From the NCBI GenBank assembly GCA_914767715.1, contig OU612068.1, positions 21,392,001 to 21,452,000 of the forward strand: a stretch of DNA of 60,000 nucleotides, in the 5' to 3' direction. Origin of the DNA: Membranipora membranacea (taxonomy: Eukaryota; Bryozoa; Gymnolaemata; Cheilostomatida; Membraniporidae). The notes below the pieces were generated by a model. That model had not been told where the DNA came from and made no database searches. It saw nothing but the letters and a program-made list of their open reading frames with translations. Positions within the stretch are counted from its first letter, which is position 1. Each line of letters begins with the position of its first letter. Positions 37,514 to 48,824 of the stretch are shown one piece after another. The position numbers were made by a program, and so were the translations under genes.

Positions 37514-40500
37514 TCAGCTTACTGTTATATGAGTTGTTTGTATGTTATCCTTGTCATAAGTATATACCTTATGTGTGGTCAGCGTGCTGATCGCAATCGG
37601 CAGCACGATGAGAGATGACAGAATTATCATTCCAAGAGATAAATAAAATCCTGCGTCGATGTACACTTCCACCTGTAGGTAGGCTGTAAGATAAAAGGAA
37701 ATTTACTCCTTGTTTCATACATTGTCAAATCAGTTTGGTAAACCTAACCAGGGTGATAGTCTGGAGGGTTGGATAGAGCCAATGCCCGGTATTGGCTCTC
37801 TCCAACCCTCCCAACAGTCACTCAGATCAGAGCGAACACAGAACCTGCAATCTCCTGGAGAAAGCTATAAGTTTATTACAAGAGGATGTATTTGCAGATT
37901 AAAGTGACTTTTAGTAAGTTGTCTTTTTCAGCAAATTTATCTCCAATTTATTTTGGTTAATGTTGCAAGGCCTGTCTCAGTTCGAAGATTGAGAACTAAT
38001 AGCGCAAGCCCCTGTGTTTGGCTCTCTGTTTGCAAGCAAGTCGGAGTCAGTAGACTGCAGTGGGATTCATACCAAGAGCATCCAACAATTGCTCTAACCA
38101 TCTGAACTACCTCAAATAAAAATTGATCGACAGTTTCTTACATGCAAGTGCAGATGAGGCGAGGATTGTGTAGCCGCAGAGCTGACAGTCCACCATGTAA
38201 AGTAAAGAAGCTGAAGAGGAGCTCCCCAGCTGCATGTAACATGTGTAGGATGAGTTGGTAAGTAAGCTCATGGATAAACCGTTGAGGGCCATCAGTATGT
38301 ACACCTCCGCTATGAAAAATAACACACAAATTGGTATGAGAAATGAATTTAATAGCAGAACAGTATTATTGTCACACTTCGGTCCATGGGACAATATTAT
38401 TGGTAGTTGAAGCAATCTTATTTGAATGTTTTAGTTTTGTACAATGCCAGATGGTATAAAAAGCACCAAATTAAAGTCTGATCTGCTCCTAACATATTCA
38501 CATTCCTAAAATTTTCCTTCCGCTATATATATATACATTGATGTGTCAGTCTTAATCATATTACTCACCCACTGTTGGCTGACAGAGCAGTCCAATAATG
38601 CATACACCTTGACCAACAGTACCTATGAGCATTGATGTGGCTGAACTGAAGATGAAGAATTTGGCCAGACCAATATAAGCCATTCCAGTTATAAGTCTAG
38701 CAACTCCAAGTATTGTGACTCCTGCAAAGATACACATGTTCACTCAGTAACTCGCCATTTCATGCAGGCTTAAAATATAGTAATTCGTAACTCGTAAGTT
38801 AACTTTCCCTCAATCTGATAATTATATCTAAATATTCATCTTAGCTAGTGAAAATCGGGGGAAGGCAACATTAAGTCACCTCCTTGTTGACTAAACTAAA
38901 CTCGAGTTCGTATTCACTCTGCAAGTTTTTCAATTTAGAATAGCTTACAGGTCTAACCAAAATCATTATAAAGTCTGTTTCTAAAGGAATTTTCAGTTAT
39001 TCTGTTATTTGGGAGGTTATTTTATCTAAATGATTTTTTGTAACTCACCTAAGTCATAAACATCTTTCTCCAGTTTTAGTTCGACTCTTGTATAATCAGC
39101 TAGATTGGATACAAGAGAGCTGTGACCGGACTGTCCCAAAGCTGACGCGACAATCACCAATACGACCTGTATGTAATGTAAAAAATATGTGATAACCACT
39201 TGAGAAGACCGTGCACCAAGGTATTGTTCTCATAAAATCACTTATGCCTGAATCTAGTGTGAAAAACTGGTCCTAACTTGTAAAGACTAGTTATTTGTGT
39301 CCCATTTCTTCAATCCATCTAGAATGTAGAAGTGTAATTGACCTTCCCGTTCACCCATTCTTCTCTTACTGGGTCATCAGTCTTAGTTTTGAGATTTTTG
39401 CATGCACATACATGGGAACTTACCATTCTTGATGCCCATATGGTTTCTCTCAGTTTGCGCCATTTTTGGGAGAGGTGAGACAGTGTTTTGACTGATTCTG
39501 CATCTTCATACCCTTGACCGATCTGCTTCAATATAAACATAATAAGCATTAGCAATTATTTCATACCCAAATCATCACTATCACTTCAATAAAGATCCTT
39601 ACTGATTTGGTCTTTCGACAAGGTAAATTGGTTCCAAAATCATTCAGAACCTAGGCAGGAACTATTCATCTCTGCAATGAACAATTAGATAGCATCCAAT
39701 CAAATTTGTTTCAAAATGGAATTATTTCTCACAGACCTCATGTGTTTCTTTTTTTGTCTATAAAATCTTATTGGACGGTATGAAGGACATGTTATTGTGA
39801 TATTATTTTGTGGTCTGAGCACATGGTCTAGTAAAAATAAGAATTTTTGAGTTTATATCGAGAATCGCTCATAAGCTGATGAACAAATATACTTGCGCAG
39901 ACGTGAACTACTTTTTAGTATACAAGTCAAATTTACCTTGACTTCTTCACTCGAGTTGCCATGTTCTTCTGGGCTGTATGTTTCTATTTGACTGAATTCC
40001 TGTATCATTTCAGGCACAACAAAGACCCCTTGGCTTTTAGCTAAAAATTGAATTGGAAGAAGTAAACCTAACAGTTAATCGTATTGACTATTGATGGATT
40101 TATCCATTGACAAAACACACCACATGTGTATTTTGTCTATGGACTTACCCTATACCGTCACTGTGTGCATGGGGGAGCCATTATGTCCTATCAAAAATCA
40201 ATTGGTCCTGCCCTGCTGCGACTAAATACATAACTGAAGTGTTCCGTGCATGGAGTCTCGAATAAGCCAAACAACTGGCGAAAAAGAGAGTTATTTGGTG
40301 GGAATAGATGCCGAACATGGGATCCGGTAATTATGTTAGCTTCAAAATTCAAATTTTACCTACAGATATAAAGGTATCAAGGGAAATGTGAAACTGCACA
40401 CAACTCCAACAGGAAATGATAAGAAACCAACATGTCATTATCACAGAGAGTCAGAGCGGTAAAAGACTAAGTCTCACATCTGAATATCAGGCTGTGTCTT

Positions 40501-42183
40501 CTTAGTGTTGGGTCCTCAATCGCATTATCTTCTGTCTCTTCTGTCTCCTCTGTCCCTTTAGGTTCAGGAGCGCGATTAAAGAATCCAGTCACTGCGTTGA
40601 GCATCATAATACCACCACAGATACACAGGCAGTATTTGAACCCAAAAGCATCAGTCAGCAAACCTGAAGGTCAGAGAGTGAACCCGTGTTACATTTAAAA
40701 TCTGTGACAAAGAGTTATATTATTTAGGAAAAGCCGGAAAATGTAACCTACTAGCTACGCTTTGAATTGCAAACAAGCTATTCAGCTCATTCTAAGTTCC
40801 TACAAAATTTGGCTCTGCTAATACTTGAAATTGAAATAGCCCAATTACTCATTTTTGTTGGGTTTTTTAAAAAACCATGCCAGTGGCTTCTAATATCATT
40901 AAGCGCACTGCATCAAAGAATCAACACGTTCAATGTTATAACTAACCAGATTTTCTACAAAATTGAATCATAGAATATTATTTGACATGCCCTTTTCTAG
41001 TTGACACTTACTCAGAGTTTGAGCTGTAGCCAGTGATCCTAGACTGAGTGAGGTAACTAATGCAGCGCAGGCGGCCGCCTGATCCTTCCCATTAAAGTAC
41101 ATTGGCACTATGCGATAACATTCTACCAGTAAACACGAGCTTCCAACTCCTAAGAAAAACAGGTATGTGTTTGAGTCTCATTTATATTAACCATGCACAC
41201 ACGTTAGTTTCAACAAAGAAAATTCAGAGACAAATTCTTGACTAGTGGATCTACAAAATATCCCTATAACGTGGGTGCCCCTATAGAAGTGAGTGCATGT
41301 GCCGTAATATCCGTACAAGCAGAAAATCTATTATCTTATTTCTATTTCTTGAAAATTGATGGATTCTTAATCTTCAGACCATAATCGCAAAAGAAAGTAA
41401 ACCAGGAGATTTGCAAAAAGTCTTACATTTTACAAGGCAATAAAGTAGCGAAGTATCATATTTAGCATTTAAACCTCCAGCAGAGTTAGACTAAGCTTCT
41501 ACATGTTATCATTATAATTGACCTGATACTATTATTGATTCACTAATATTGCATTGTGGGATATCCATTGAAATTTCCTTTTACCTCTGAGCGTAGCCTT
41601 ATCTCAAATGCCGCATTTTTAGTTTTATTTTTGAATACAAAAAGGGGCCTTTGAGATAAAGCTACTCCGAGCGTTATGTTCATGTCGCAGACTTACCTGT
41701 GATAATGCCGTTGCCATGCCTCTGTTGAGAAAGCTGTCCCGACCAATCCTATACATGGTAACAGTCCTCCCAAAATCTGAGTCCACCCAACAGGGATTCT
41801 CCCACTCAGTCGCATCACTGGGAGAGCTAGACAAATAATACAAAAAATCAAGATTTAATTTTTATTGTGAAGCAATAATCTGATGTGAACTTGAATACGG
41901 TATGAGGAAAGTGGTAAATTCATAGTGAGTCTAAAAATGTTCCGCATAATTTTAGACTTATTATTAATTTAAATTAATTCTTACCTGTAAGGTAGTTAAC
42001 AGAGATTTGAATTGATCCTATCATGGAAGACAACTTCCTGTCATCAAATCTTCTCTCATAATAATTAGCTAAAACCGGCAATGTACCGTAAATAAAGATA
42101 GCTCGTAAGAACATTGTCAGACATCCCGAGAAAATGATAAATGCTTTATACACTTTTGTATCTGTTTTCAATCTGGAGAACAT
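37514..42183 (-). CDS. Transporter A: MCT/SLC16-like major facilitator, frameshifted in exon 2
   Basis: Ten leftward exons: 41985-42183, 41697-41826, 41012-41149, 40478-40663, 39937-40040, 39424-39525, 39049-39166, 38569-38721, 38142-38309 and 37514-37683. Sizes match transporter C (199, 138, 118, 153, 168) except that the central cytoplasmic loop uses two exons (104 and 102) in place of one of 245. Exon 2 has 130 bases where B and C have 144: after AGGCATGGCAA, 14 bases are missing, which shifts the frame and gives a stop early in exon 3. All other exons are open. With exon 2 at full length the gene would encode 493 residues. Family evidence: MFS-type helices and the TM2 segment IGSIQISVNYL, similar to the SWIGS-x-Q-x-G region of monocarboxylate transporters. 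The shared start is at 42183; an in-frame ATG also exists at 42240. It may be a young pseudogene, an allele or an assembly error. Confidence 0.7.
37763..37811. repeat. 21-bp-arm hairpin in transporter A, last intron
   Basis: Arms 37763-37783 (ggagggttggatagagccaa plus t) and 37791-37811 are complementary at 20 of 21 positions, with a 7-base loop gcccggt. It is unique in the window. Confidence 0.85.
37990..38115 (-). mobile_element. Truncated tRNA-derived SINE, family 1
   Basis: Plus-strand phrases ggctctctgtttgcaagcaa, tagactgcagtgggattcat and ttgctctaaccatctgaact match the body and tRNA head of the copy at 23955-24210. About half of the element is missing. It lies in the last intron of transporter A, about 25 bases from exon 38142-38309. 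Confidence 0.7.
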
Positions 42184-45100
42184 TTTGCAAATTGTGCTCA
42201 ACCAAAAAACATCTGTGTTAGAATGTGGGCTTTGGAGCATAATTTATATTTATATACAAGATTGTAATATGTTTCACCTTGGTCTAGATATTCTTTACAT
42301 TATCTTTGCTCTAAAGCTGGATAGATAGATGTATTGTTCGCCATTGACCGGAATATTCTGGTCTACTGAGTGGCCGGTGCAGTGAGCGTGATATTCCACA
42401 ACAAAATAATTCAGCGCACAAGCATGAGGCATGCGCTGATCTCTGTAATATCAATTCTCAATTTGCGATGAAAACACCCTGGCTATCATTGATGAAAAAA
42501 TTCAAAGCAAAAGCTTGCACCCGAGAGAAATGCAGTTTGAGGCTATGCAGATCATTTGGGTTGTGATTGCAAGGTCACAAAAAGTAGATCACTCGTTAAA
42601 ATAAAGGTGTGACAGTAGGAAGGTGAATATAACATTCCAGCTATCTACTGAAACAATTTTTTACACATGATTTTAATGCGATATACTATATATATATATA
42701 TCAATTTTATTTGCTGATCAAGTCACAAATGACACATATGACCAGGTATGAAAGAAATATCATAATACATCAGGTGAATTTATTAAAAAACATTGTTATC
42801 AAGGAGTGCGTTCTATTGAAGGATTGATGATCTTTGATAAAAAAGGATTGGAATGCTAACGCAACCTTTGTGGAATTATATCGTGACCTGGCTTGGTATT
42901 TAGTGTGTGTGCCTCTCATTTGCATGTCAGCCTACAGGTTTTTCTTACAAAAATAGGTCAATCATTGTATTCAAATTTCAATAGCCTCTGGATCCCACTT
43001 TATCACGTTTATGAGTCATATGAATCTGCAGGGTTTTGTGCTTCATAACTAACATCAATGTTCCACTATCATCTACAAGCTTGGAACCAGCAGAAGTCCG
43101 CAGCTTAAAACCGCAATCATACATTCTGCTTCAAATTTTGACACTCTTTTTTTTATATGGCTTCCTAATGAAATAAAAATATCAGCATGCATATCAGTAA
43201 GATGCTAGTAAATACTGCAATGTGAGGAAAGGTTGTTTCCCTAACTTTCTTTGTTCACTTGATTGACATTCGCCTGATCCTATCTGAGGTAAGGGGTCCG
43301 GCAAATGAGCTTCAATAATTCATATCATTCATTACATGACCATATTATTTGCAGCTTTTCAGTGATTTGAGAATAGATCAGCCCAATTGAAAGACTAAGA
43401 CAACCAGAAGTGTGATTGGAACGATTGTTTGTGATACAATATTTTGCCTCCGAACTTCTAATTTCTTTTCTGTTTCTGTGTAAAAGAATGAATACAAAAA
43501 AACTAGTTCATTAGAAGCGCTAATTCTTTGAAGACTCGCCCTGTTGGAGTAATCCTTAAGATCTTTCAAAAGTGTTCACACTCAGATTTTTAACCATGAA
43601 AACAAGGTCTAACATAGACCGCACTGTGTTATATAAGTAATCAAGGTCATAATAACACTCCCTCCCTCAACAGGATGAAGAATCGAGATTAATCGATCAA
43701 GTGCACCAGAAGTCGATCATAATGCTATTTTTTTATGGCTTATAAATCCTAAGAGGCAGCAATCCAGACTAAGTGGCAGTTCTGAGAAAAATATTAAACT
43801 GGATCTAAAACCAGAAATGTTAAATTATTTACATTACAAAAAGAGTTATATGATATATTTTACAATGCTCAGATACCCTTGAGATAGAAACCCTATTTTT
43901 CTCTTCTCGATTGCACTGTGATTCATAGTTGAGCCCCCTAAACTCTAGTCATCCGCCCAAAGGCCCTCGGCCGGGGAGACACACCTTCTAGACACAAAAT
44001 TTATGTTGCACAACATTTATGAACTGTGGTTAAAAAGTGGAAACAGGCGGGTCGCTGGCAAATAATTAAATTTGTCAAATGGTATCACTGTCAATAGTTC
44101 ATTAGGTTCTTATCAATATTAGTTAACAGGAAATGAAAAACTTTGTCATGGCAACAATAAATATCATTAGACCTAGGTAGATATTTGTGTTGGTACATAA
44201 TTTTTTATTCTGAGATTGATGAGTGGGCCCGACAAATTTCAGTCACTCTGATAGTAGCTTCTCAAAGTTCATGCATGGGTCGTCCATTCACAATAATTAC
44301 AATGACATACTTTTGTGTTTTCGCAGATAATTCCCCTTTGTAGAATGGTGTAATGATAATAGACAAGAGGTTGTTCACAATTCTGCCAGACGAATTATAT
44401 AATTTCTAGAGAAAATTCCGAATAAAATATTATTATTATGTGACTTTCACCGGCTACCAACGGTGCTGGAAATCATAAATTCTTATATATCCAGATCATT
44501 CAGGTTTCGAAGGTCAAAATGTAGACCACACTTGTAAAAAAAAACATGTTATTAGGTAGATAATAAATCACATTCCAGCTACCTATACTGAAACATATTT
44601 TTTAATCATAAAAAACAAGACCAGGCAGGTAACATGCTGTGTTTTACGGATATCTAATCCCAACCCATTTTGGTATTGTTGTTTTGTGCACAAACAAACC
44701 TCACAATAACACTCCCTCTGTTTTTACAGAGTGGGGAAGTGGGGGGGGGGGGGGCATTAGTCTGAGGGGCTAAAACTAGTTAAATCCTGATTGTGTGACA
44801 GTTCTGAGAAAAATGATTAATTGTATTTTTAAACGGCAACTGAATGGGTTGTTAAAGATTACTGAAGACATAGAGCGTTCTAGATTTAGTTCTAGTTTCT
44901 GAGCTTAAGGGTCAAGAGGATAAATTTTAAGAAAGTATCAGTTAAGTATCTGCACTACACATTACCACAAAGGTGATGAAAGGTACTATTCAGCAAAGAC
45001 AGAAATTTTTATCTGTGACCAATTTCTAGACAAGGTACCCTGAACAATACAGAATTTTGATATATTAATGCTTCAGTGGAAGGCCCCTCACATATTGAGC

Positions 45101-46146
45101 TTTTTTTTTTTATTGTTTGCATCTCACTCTGGGGCTCCATTTGAAGTTTGGCAGCCAGGGTATTTTCTAGATCTGGAAACGCTGAATAGGCATGACAAAA
45201 AATATGGAGGTTAGCAGGAACATAAAATGGAAAGGTTTTAAAGAATGTTGGTTTTGTGATAAAAAATTGACTAACCTGTTGTGAATACAATACAATGAGG
45301 TCACTATATAAGAGATACAGGCAGCAGAGGAGCACAAAGAAAAGGTAAAATTTGTGCTCTCTTTGACCATGAGAGCGTAACTCAGTCATAACGATCATAT
45401 TATTTACAAACAGAAATATACAATACAATACTATTGTTGTTGTGGTTAAAAATATAAATCAGGTTTCTTTTCTGATCAATGGTGAAGGCAAAGATACTAG
45501 CAAGGGGTACTCCTTGATACTAGATTGTGAAGGTCTGGTGGCTTCTACCAAAATAACTTATGGGCATAGCTATAATACAGTTTTTAAAATCCTTTGATTG
45601 ACACTCATTAAACATCGTGTACTAAAGTTTATTGGTCTTCAAATAATTTTTCATTCTGATCTTTCAACTGGCGTGAGTTCCTATATACTTCATATACTAA
45701 ACACAATTCTAAGTTCTTTAATATGATTTAGAGTCAGAATTTCACTGATCTTCCATTGCCATGGTTTGTATCAAATCAAAAATGTTCACTCAAGTGGCTC
45801 AAGTGTACTAAATGCTGTTCTTTGCGAACCCATAATTTATTTTGCAAGTGCAGTAACTTTATATACCTTTTTTAATTAACTTGATTGTATTTATTTTCAT
45901 AGGAATACAAGCTGTCTTGTTACAAAAAATCTTCAAGAAACATGAACAGACACAAGATGTAAGACACAAGACAGTAACCAAAATCTTTGTATTATAAATC
46001 AAATTAATTAATTAATCAATTAAATTATTTTTAAATTAAAATCATTAAATTGAATTAGAAATCATAAATCATAAATAGAATTAAATTTAAAAAAAGTCGA
46101 TCCGCTCGAGTTATACACTGAATAGTATTACATGTGGTTTGTTATG
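42184..46146. other. Spacer between transporters A and B
   Basis: No recognisable gene. Open frames such as 45009-45428 (-) have no motif I know. Two stretches about 1.0 to 2.0 kb apart share phrases: aataacactccctc at 43651 and 44703, gacagttctgagaaaaat at 43782 and 44798, and cattccagctanctactgaa at 42631 and 44572. This points to a dispersed or duplicated repeat of unknown type. A poly-G run of about 16 lies near 44741. Confidence 0.4.
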
Positions 46147-46252
46147 TTATGGCGAGTCCAGGCTGAATGGTGTTGTCGCATATTCGACCCACTTGGGGCC
46201 AAATACCCGAGCAGAACAGACACCACTATTTCATTCATTTTGCTCATGTTTA

Positions 46253-46306
46253 TTTTGTATGGAGTTAACTTCTTCCTGTTGAGGAAGAAGGCAACTCCAT
46301 ACAAAA
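46253..46306. repeat. 25-bp-arm hairpin within the LTR-like insert
   Basis: Arms 46253-46277 and 46282-46306 are complementary at 23 of 25 positions around a 4-base loop gttg. Transcripts of the element would fold strongly here. Confidence 0.85.
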
Positions 46307-46555
46307 AGTGTTTTGTTTACCTAATCAAATTTATCCACAACATTGTTCTTCAGAATTTTGTTACAAGTAGATATTAATTCAATTTACTAATGACTCATAG
46401 TTCAGATGCCTTTCGACATTAAAATAAGACTTTATTTTGATTAATGGTGGGAATAAGTTTAAACAGTCATCGTAAAAAATAAACCATGCTCTATCATACC
46501 GTCAAAGTTTCCTGTGCAAAAGGTCAAAATAGGTCAACTCCAAAACAGTAAGTCG

Positions 46556-46625
46556 TAGTACGCTCCAAAATAGTAATACGCTCCAAAATAATAGTAATAC
46601 GCTCCAAAATAATAGTAATACCAAA
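46556..46625. repeat. Minisatellite of 18-21-bp units
   Basis: The unit acgctccaaaataatagtaa repeats three times with small length variation, inside the LTR-like insert. A further local repeat (gataaaaaggttttaattat at 46799 and 46887) lies to its right. Confidence 0.85.
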
Positions 46626-47031
46626 ATATTGCAGAGTGATATGCTGCTGAGGGCTCTCCAAAAAGAACTGCCCTGCCTTGATGTTCCCCCGGTTTTTATA
46701 TGCACCGGGGTTCATCACGGCGGGTGAGCATGGCCAAAAAACCGGAGGTAGAATTTGCCCATCCTCTTGACAAAAGCGGAGATTTGATTTAGGTTGTCTG
46801 ATAAAAAGGTTTTAATTATATATATTATTTAAATGCTTGCGTTTGAACCCTCCAAAAAGACGGAGATTGAACTTTAATTTATGTCTGATAAAAAGGTTTT
46901 AATTATATATATTATTTAAATACTTGCGATAAAAAGGTTTAATTATACACATTATTTTGAAGTGGTTGACGCCGTCTGGTATCACCTGCTCCCATCCTCT
47001 TGGCTCCATTCTCTTTATCCGAAATCTCCTG

Positions 47032-47186
47032 AGCTGTGAGAACTTGAGATCTCACAGCTTCTGCCCTCCCTTTTTATTGACTCTCCTGAGTCATCCGAGA
47101 AAGCTGTGAGGTTATCTCACAGCTTCTGCCGCTCCTTCTCCTGACCCTCCTGGGTCCTCCAAAGGAAGCTGTGAAGTTATCTCACA
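47032..47186. repeat. Three hairpin-forming tandem units at the end of the LTR-like insert
   Basis: Units starting agctgtga at 47032, 47102 and 47167 each pair with a following ctcacag across a 7 to 10 base loop, and share cttctgcc and cctgagtc / cctgggtc between hairpins. The period is about 65 to 70 bp. The last unit supplies the TGA that prematurely ends the transporter B frame. Confidence 0.75.
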
Positions 47187-47880
47187 GTGTGAACTGAGTT
47201 AAGTGTACATTATCTTTGTTATTTGTGTAGATTTTCGGAGCTCTCATTGTGCTAATAGTGGCAGGCAGCTCAACCAATACTGAACACAGTAGCAAACCAA
47301 GAGCGAGATATAATCCTGCATTGATGTCTATTTCCAACTGCAGAAAGGCTGAAATGGAAGTTTTCAAAATAATCTGCTGATGTTGTAATGGATAAAGTTG
47401 AACCATTTTAAAAATCTTCCTCATAACAGACATTTCGTGTTTTGTCAGATGTACTTTTATGAAGAAAGGCTATATTATTTCTAAAAAGGGGAGGCAACTC
47501 TTATTAATGACCCATATATATATATATTTAGACAGTGAAAATTTCTTTTAAATTTTGTCACCAAGTAAATATTTATTGACTTACCTGCTAATATGGATGT
47601 GGGTGAGATGAAAAATGCTGCAAAAATATTCTCGATCGTAATTAATAAAGTGGCATTTCTTTGTCCCACATAATCAACCCATCGAGGATATATCGTGTTC
47701 CATGCCAACGATATAGTAGCTCCGTTTACAAACATGATTATGTAAAACTGCGCTGGAAAACAGTAATAAGAAAACAGCAATGAATTCGTCACTGCTCTTT
47801 GTGGAAAAAGCATTTTTATAAATATACCTAAACACATAAATGGCCATAAATACCCGTATACATCAATGCCTTCTTATTGT

Positions 47881-48824
47881 TTACTTTTTTTTGTGGTTTT
47901 ATTTGCTTCTTGCATTGATCGGCGTTAAATAGTTCATAATATAAAGTGTGGAATTGTAAAAATAGGCTATTTTGATGAAGGTGTGTTTTTCACCCAAACG
48001 CATTCTGCAGACAAAATAGAAAATAAGCCACATCATACGAAAACAAACACTGAATTGACTTACTGAGGCTTGGCTGTAGAAGCATAGCAAAGACAGATGC
48101 GGCCCCTCCCAGATGTCCTAGTGTGAATACAGCCAAAGAGCTCAGAGTAAACATCTGAGCCATAAAAGTGTAGGTTAGCCCACTCACAAGCATTGCCACT
48201 CCTTGGTTACACCTGGAAAATTTTACGTAATATATTAAAAGCTTTATGGTGAACTGCATGGATATAGGTAAGTTTGGACTTTGGACTTCTTTTCTCTGAT
48301 TGTTCATCAATATAAACTTTTATTGGCGACCAAAGTCATCTCATTAGACATGTTACTTTTTTTTGTGGTTTTATTTGCTTCTTGCATTGATCGGCATTAA
48401 ATAGTTCATAATATAAAGTGTGGAATTGTAAAAATAGGCTATTTTGATGAAGGTGTGTTTTTCACCCAAACGCATTCTGCAGACAAAATAGAAAATAAGC
48501 CACATCATACGAAAACAAACACTGAATTGACTTACTGAGGCTTGGCTGTAGAAGCATAGCAAAGACAGATGCGGCCCCTCCCAGATGTCCTAGTGTGAAT
48601 ACAGCCAAAGAGCTCAGAGTAAACATCTGAGCCATAAAAGTGTAGGTTAGCCCACTCACAAGCATTGCCACTCCTTGGTTACACCTGGAAAATTTTACGT
48701 AATATATTAAAAGCTTTATGGTGAACTGCATGGATATAGGTAAGTTTGGACTTTGGACTTCTTTTCTCTGATTGTTCATCAATATAAACTTTTATTGGCG
48801 ACCAAAGTCATCTCATTAGACATG
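47881..48824. repeat. 472-bp tandem duplication carrying transporter B exon 7
   Basis: Copies 47881-48352 and 48353-48824 differ only at 47924 (g) versus 48396 (a). Each contains the whole exon 7 with its splice sites and parts of both flanking introns. The near-identity implies a very recent event or an assembly artefact. The four-base deletion in exon 7 is present in both, so it came first. Confidence 0.95.

Larger units (their letters stand above)
46174..47186. mobile_element. Probable solo LTR inserted in the last exon of transporter B
   Basis: The coding end of B is split: aggctgaatggtgt at 46160-46173 and gtgtgaactgagtt at 47187-47200 are contiguous in paralogue C (gaatggtgtgaattgag). 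The 1,013-bp insert begins TGTCGCATATTCG, ends TATCTCACA, and is flanked by GTGT on both sides (46170-46173 and 47187-47190). TG...CA ends with a 4-bp duplication are the hallmark of an LTR. No second LTR or coding region is present, so a solo LTR is inferred. Inside are a 25-bp-arm hairpin, a 20-bp minisatellite and three hairpin-forming units. Confidence 0.7.

Noticed and set aside
45009-45428. 139-codon leftward frame as a membrane protein gene
   Set aside because: Hydrophobic runs are expected by chance in AT-rich DNA. There is no recognisable motif, splice partner or similarity to the array genes.
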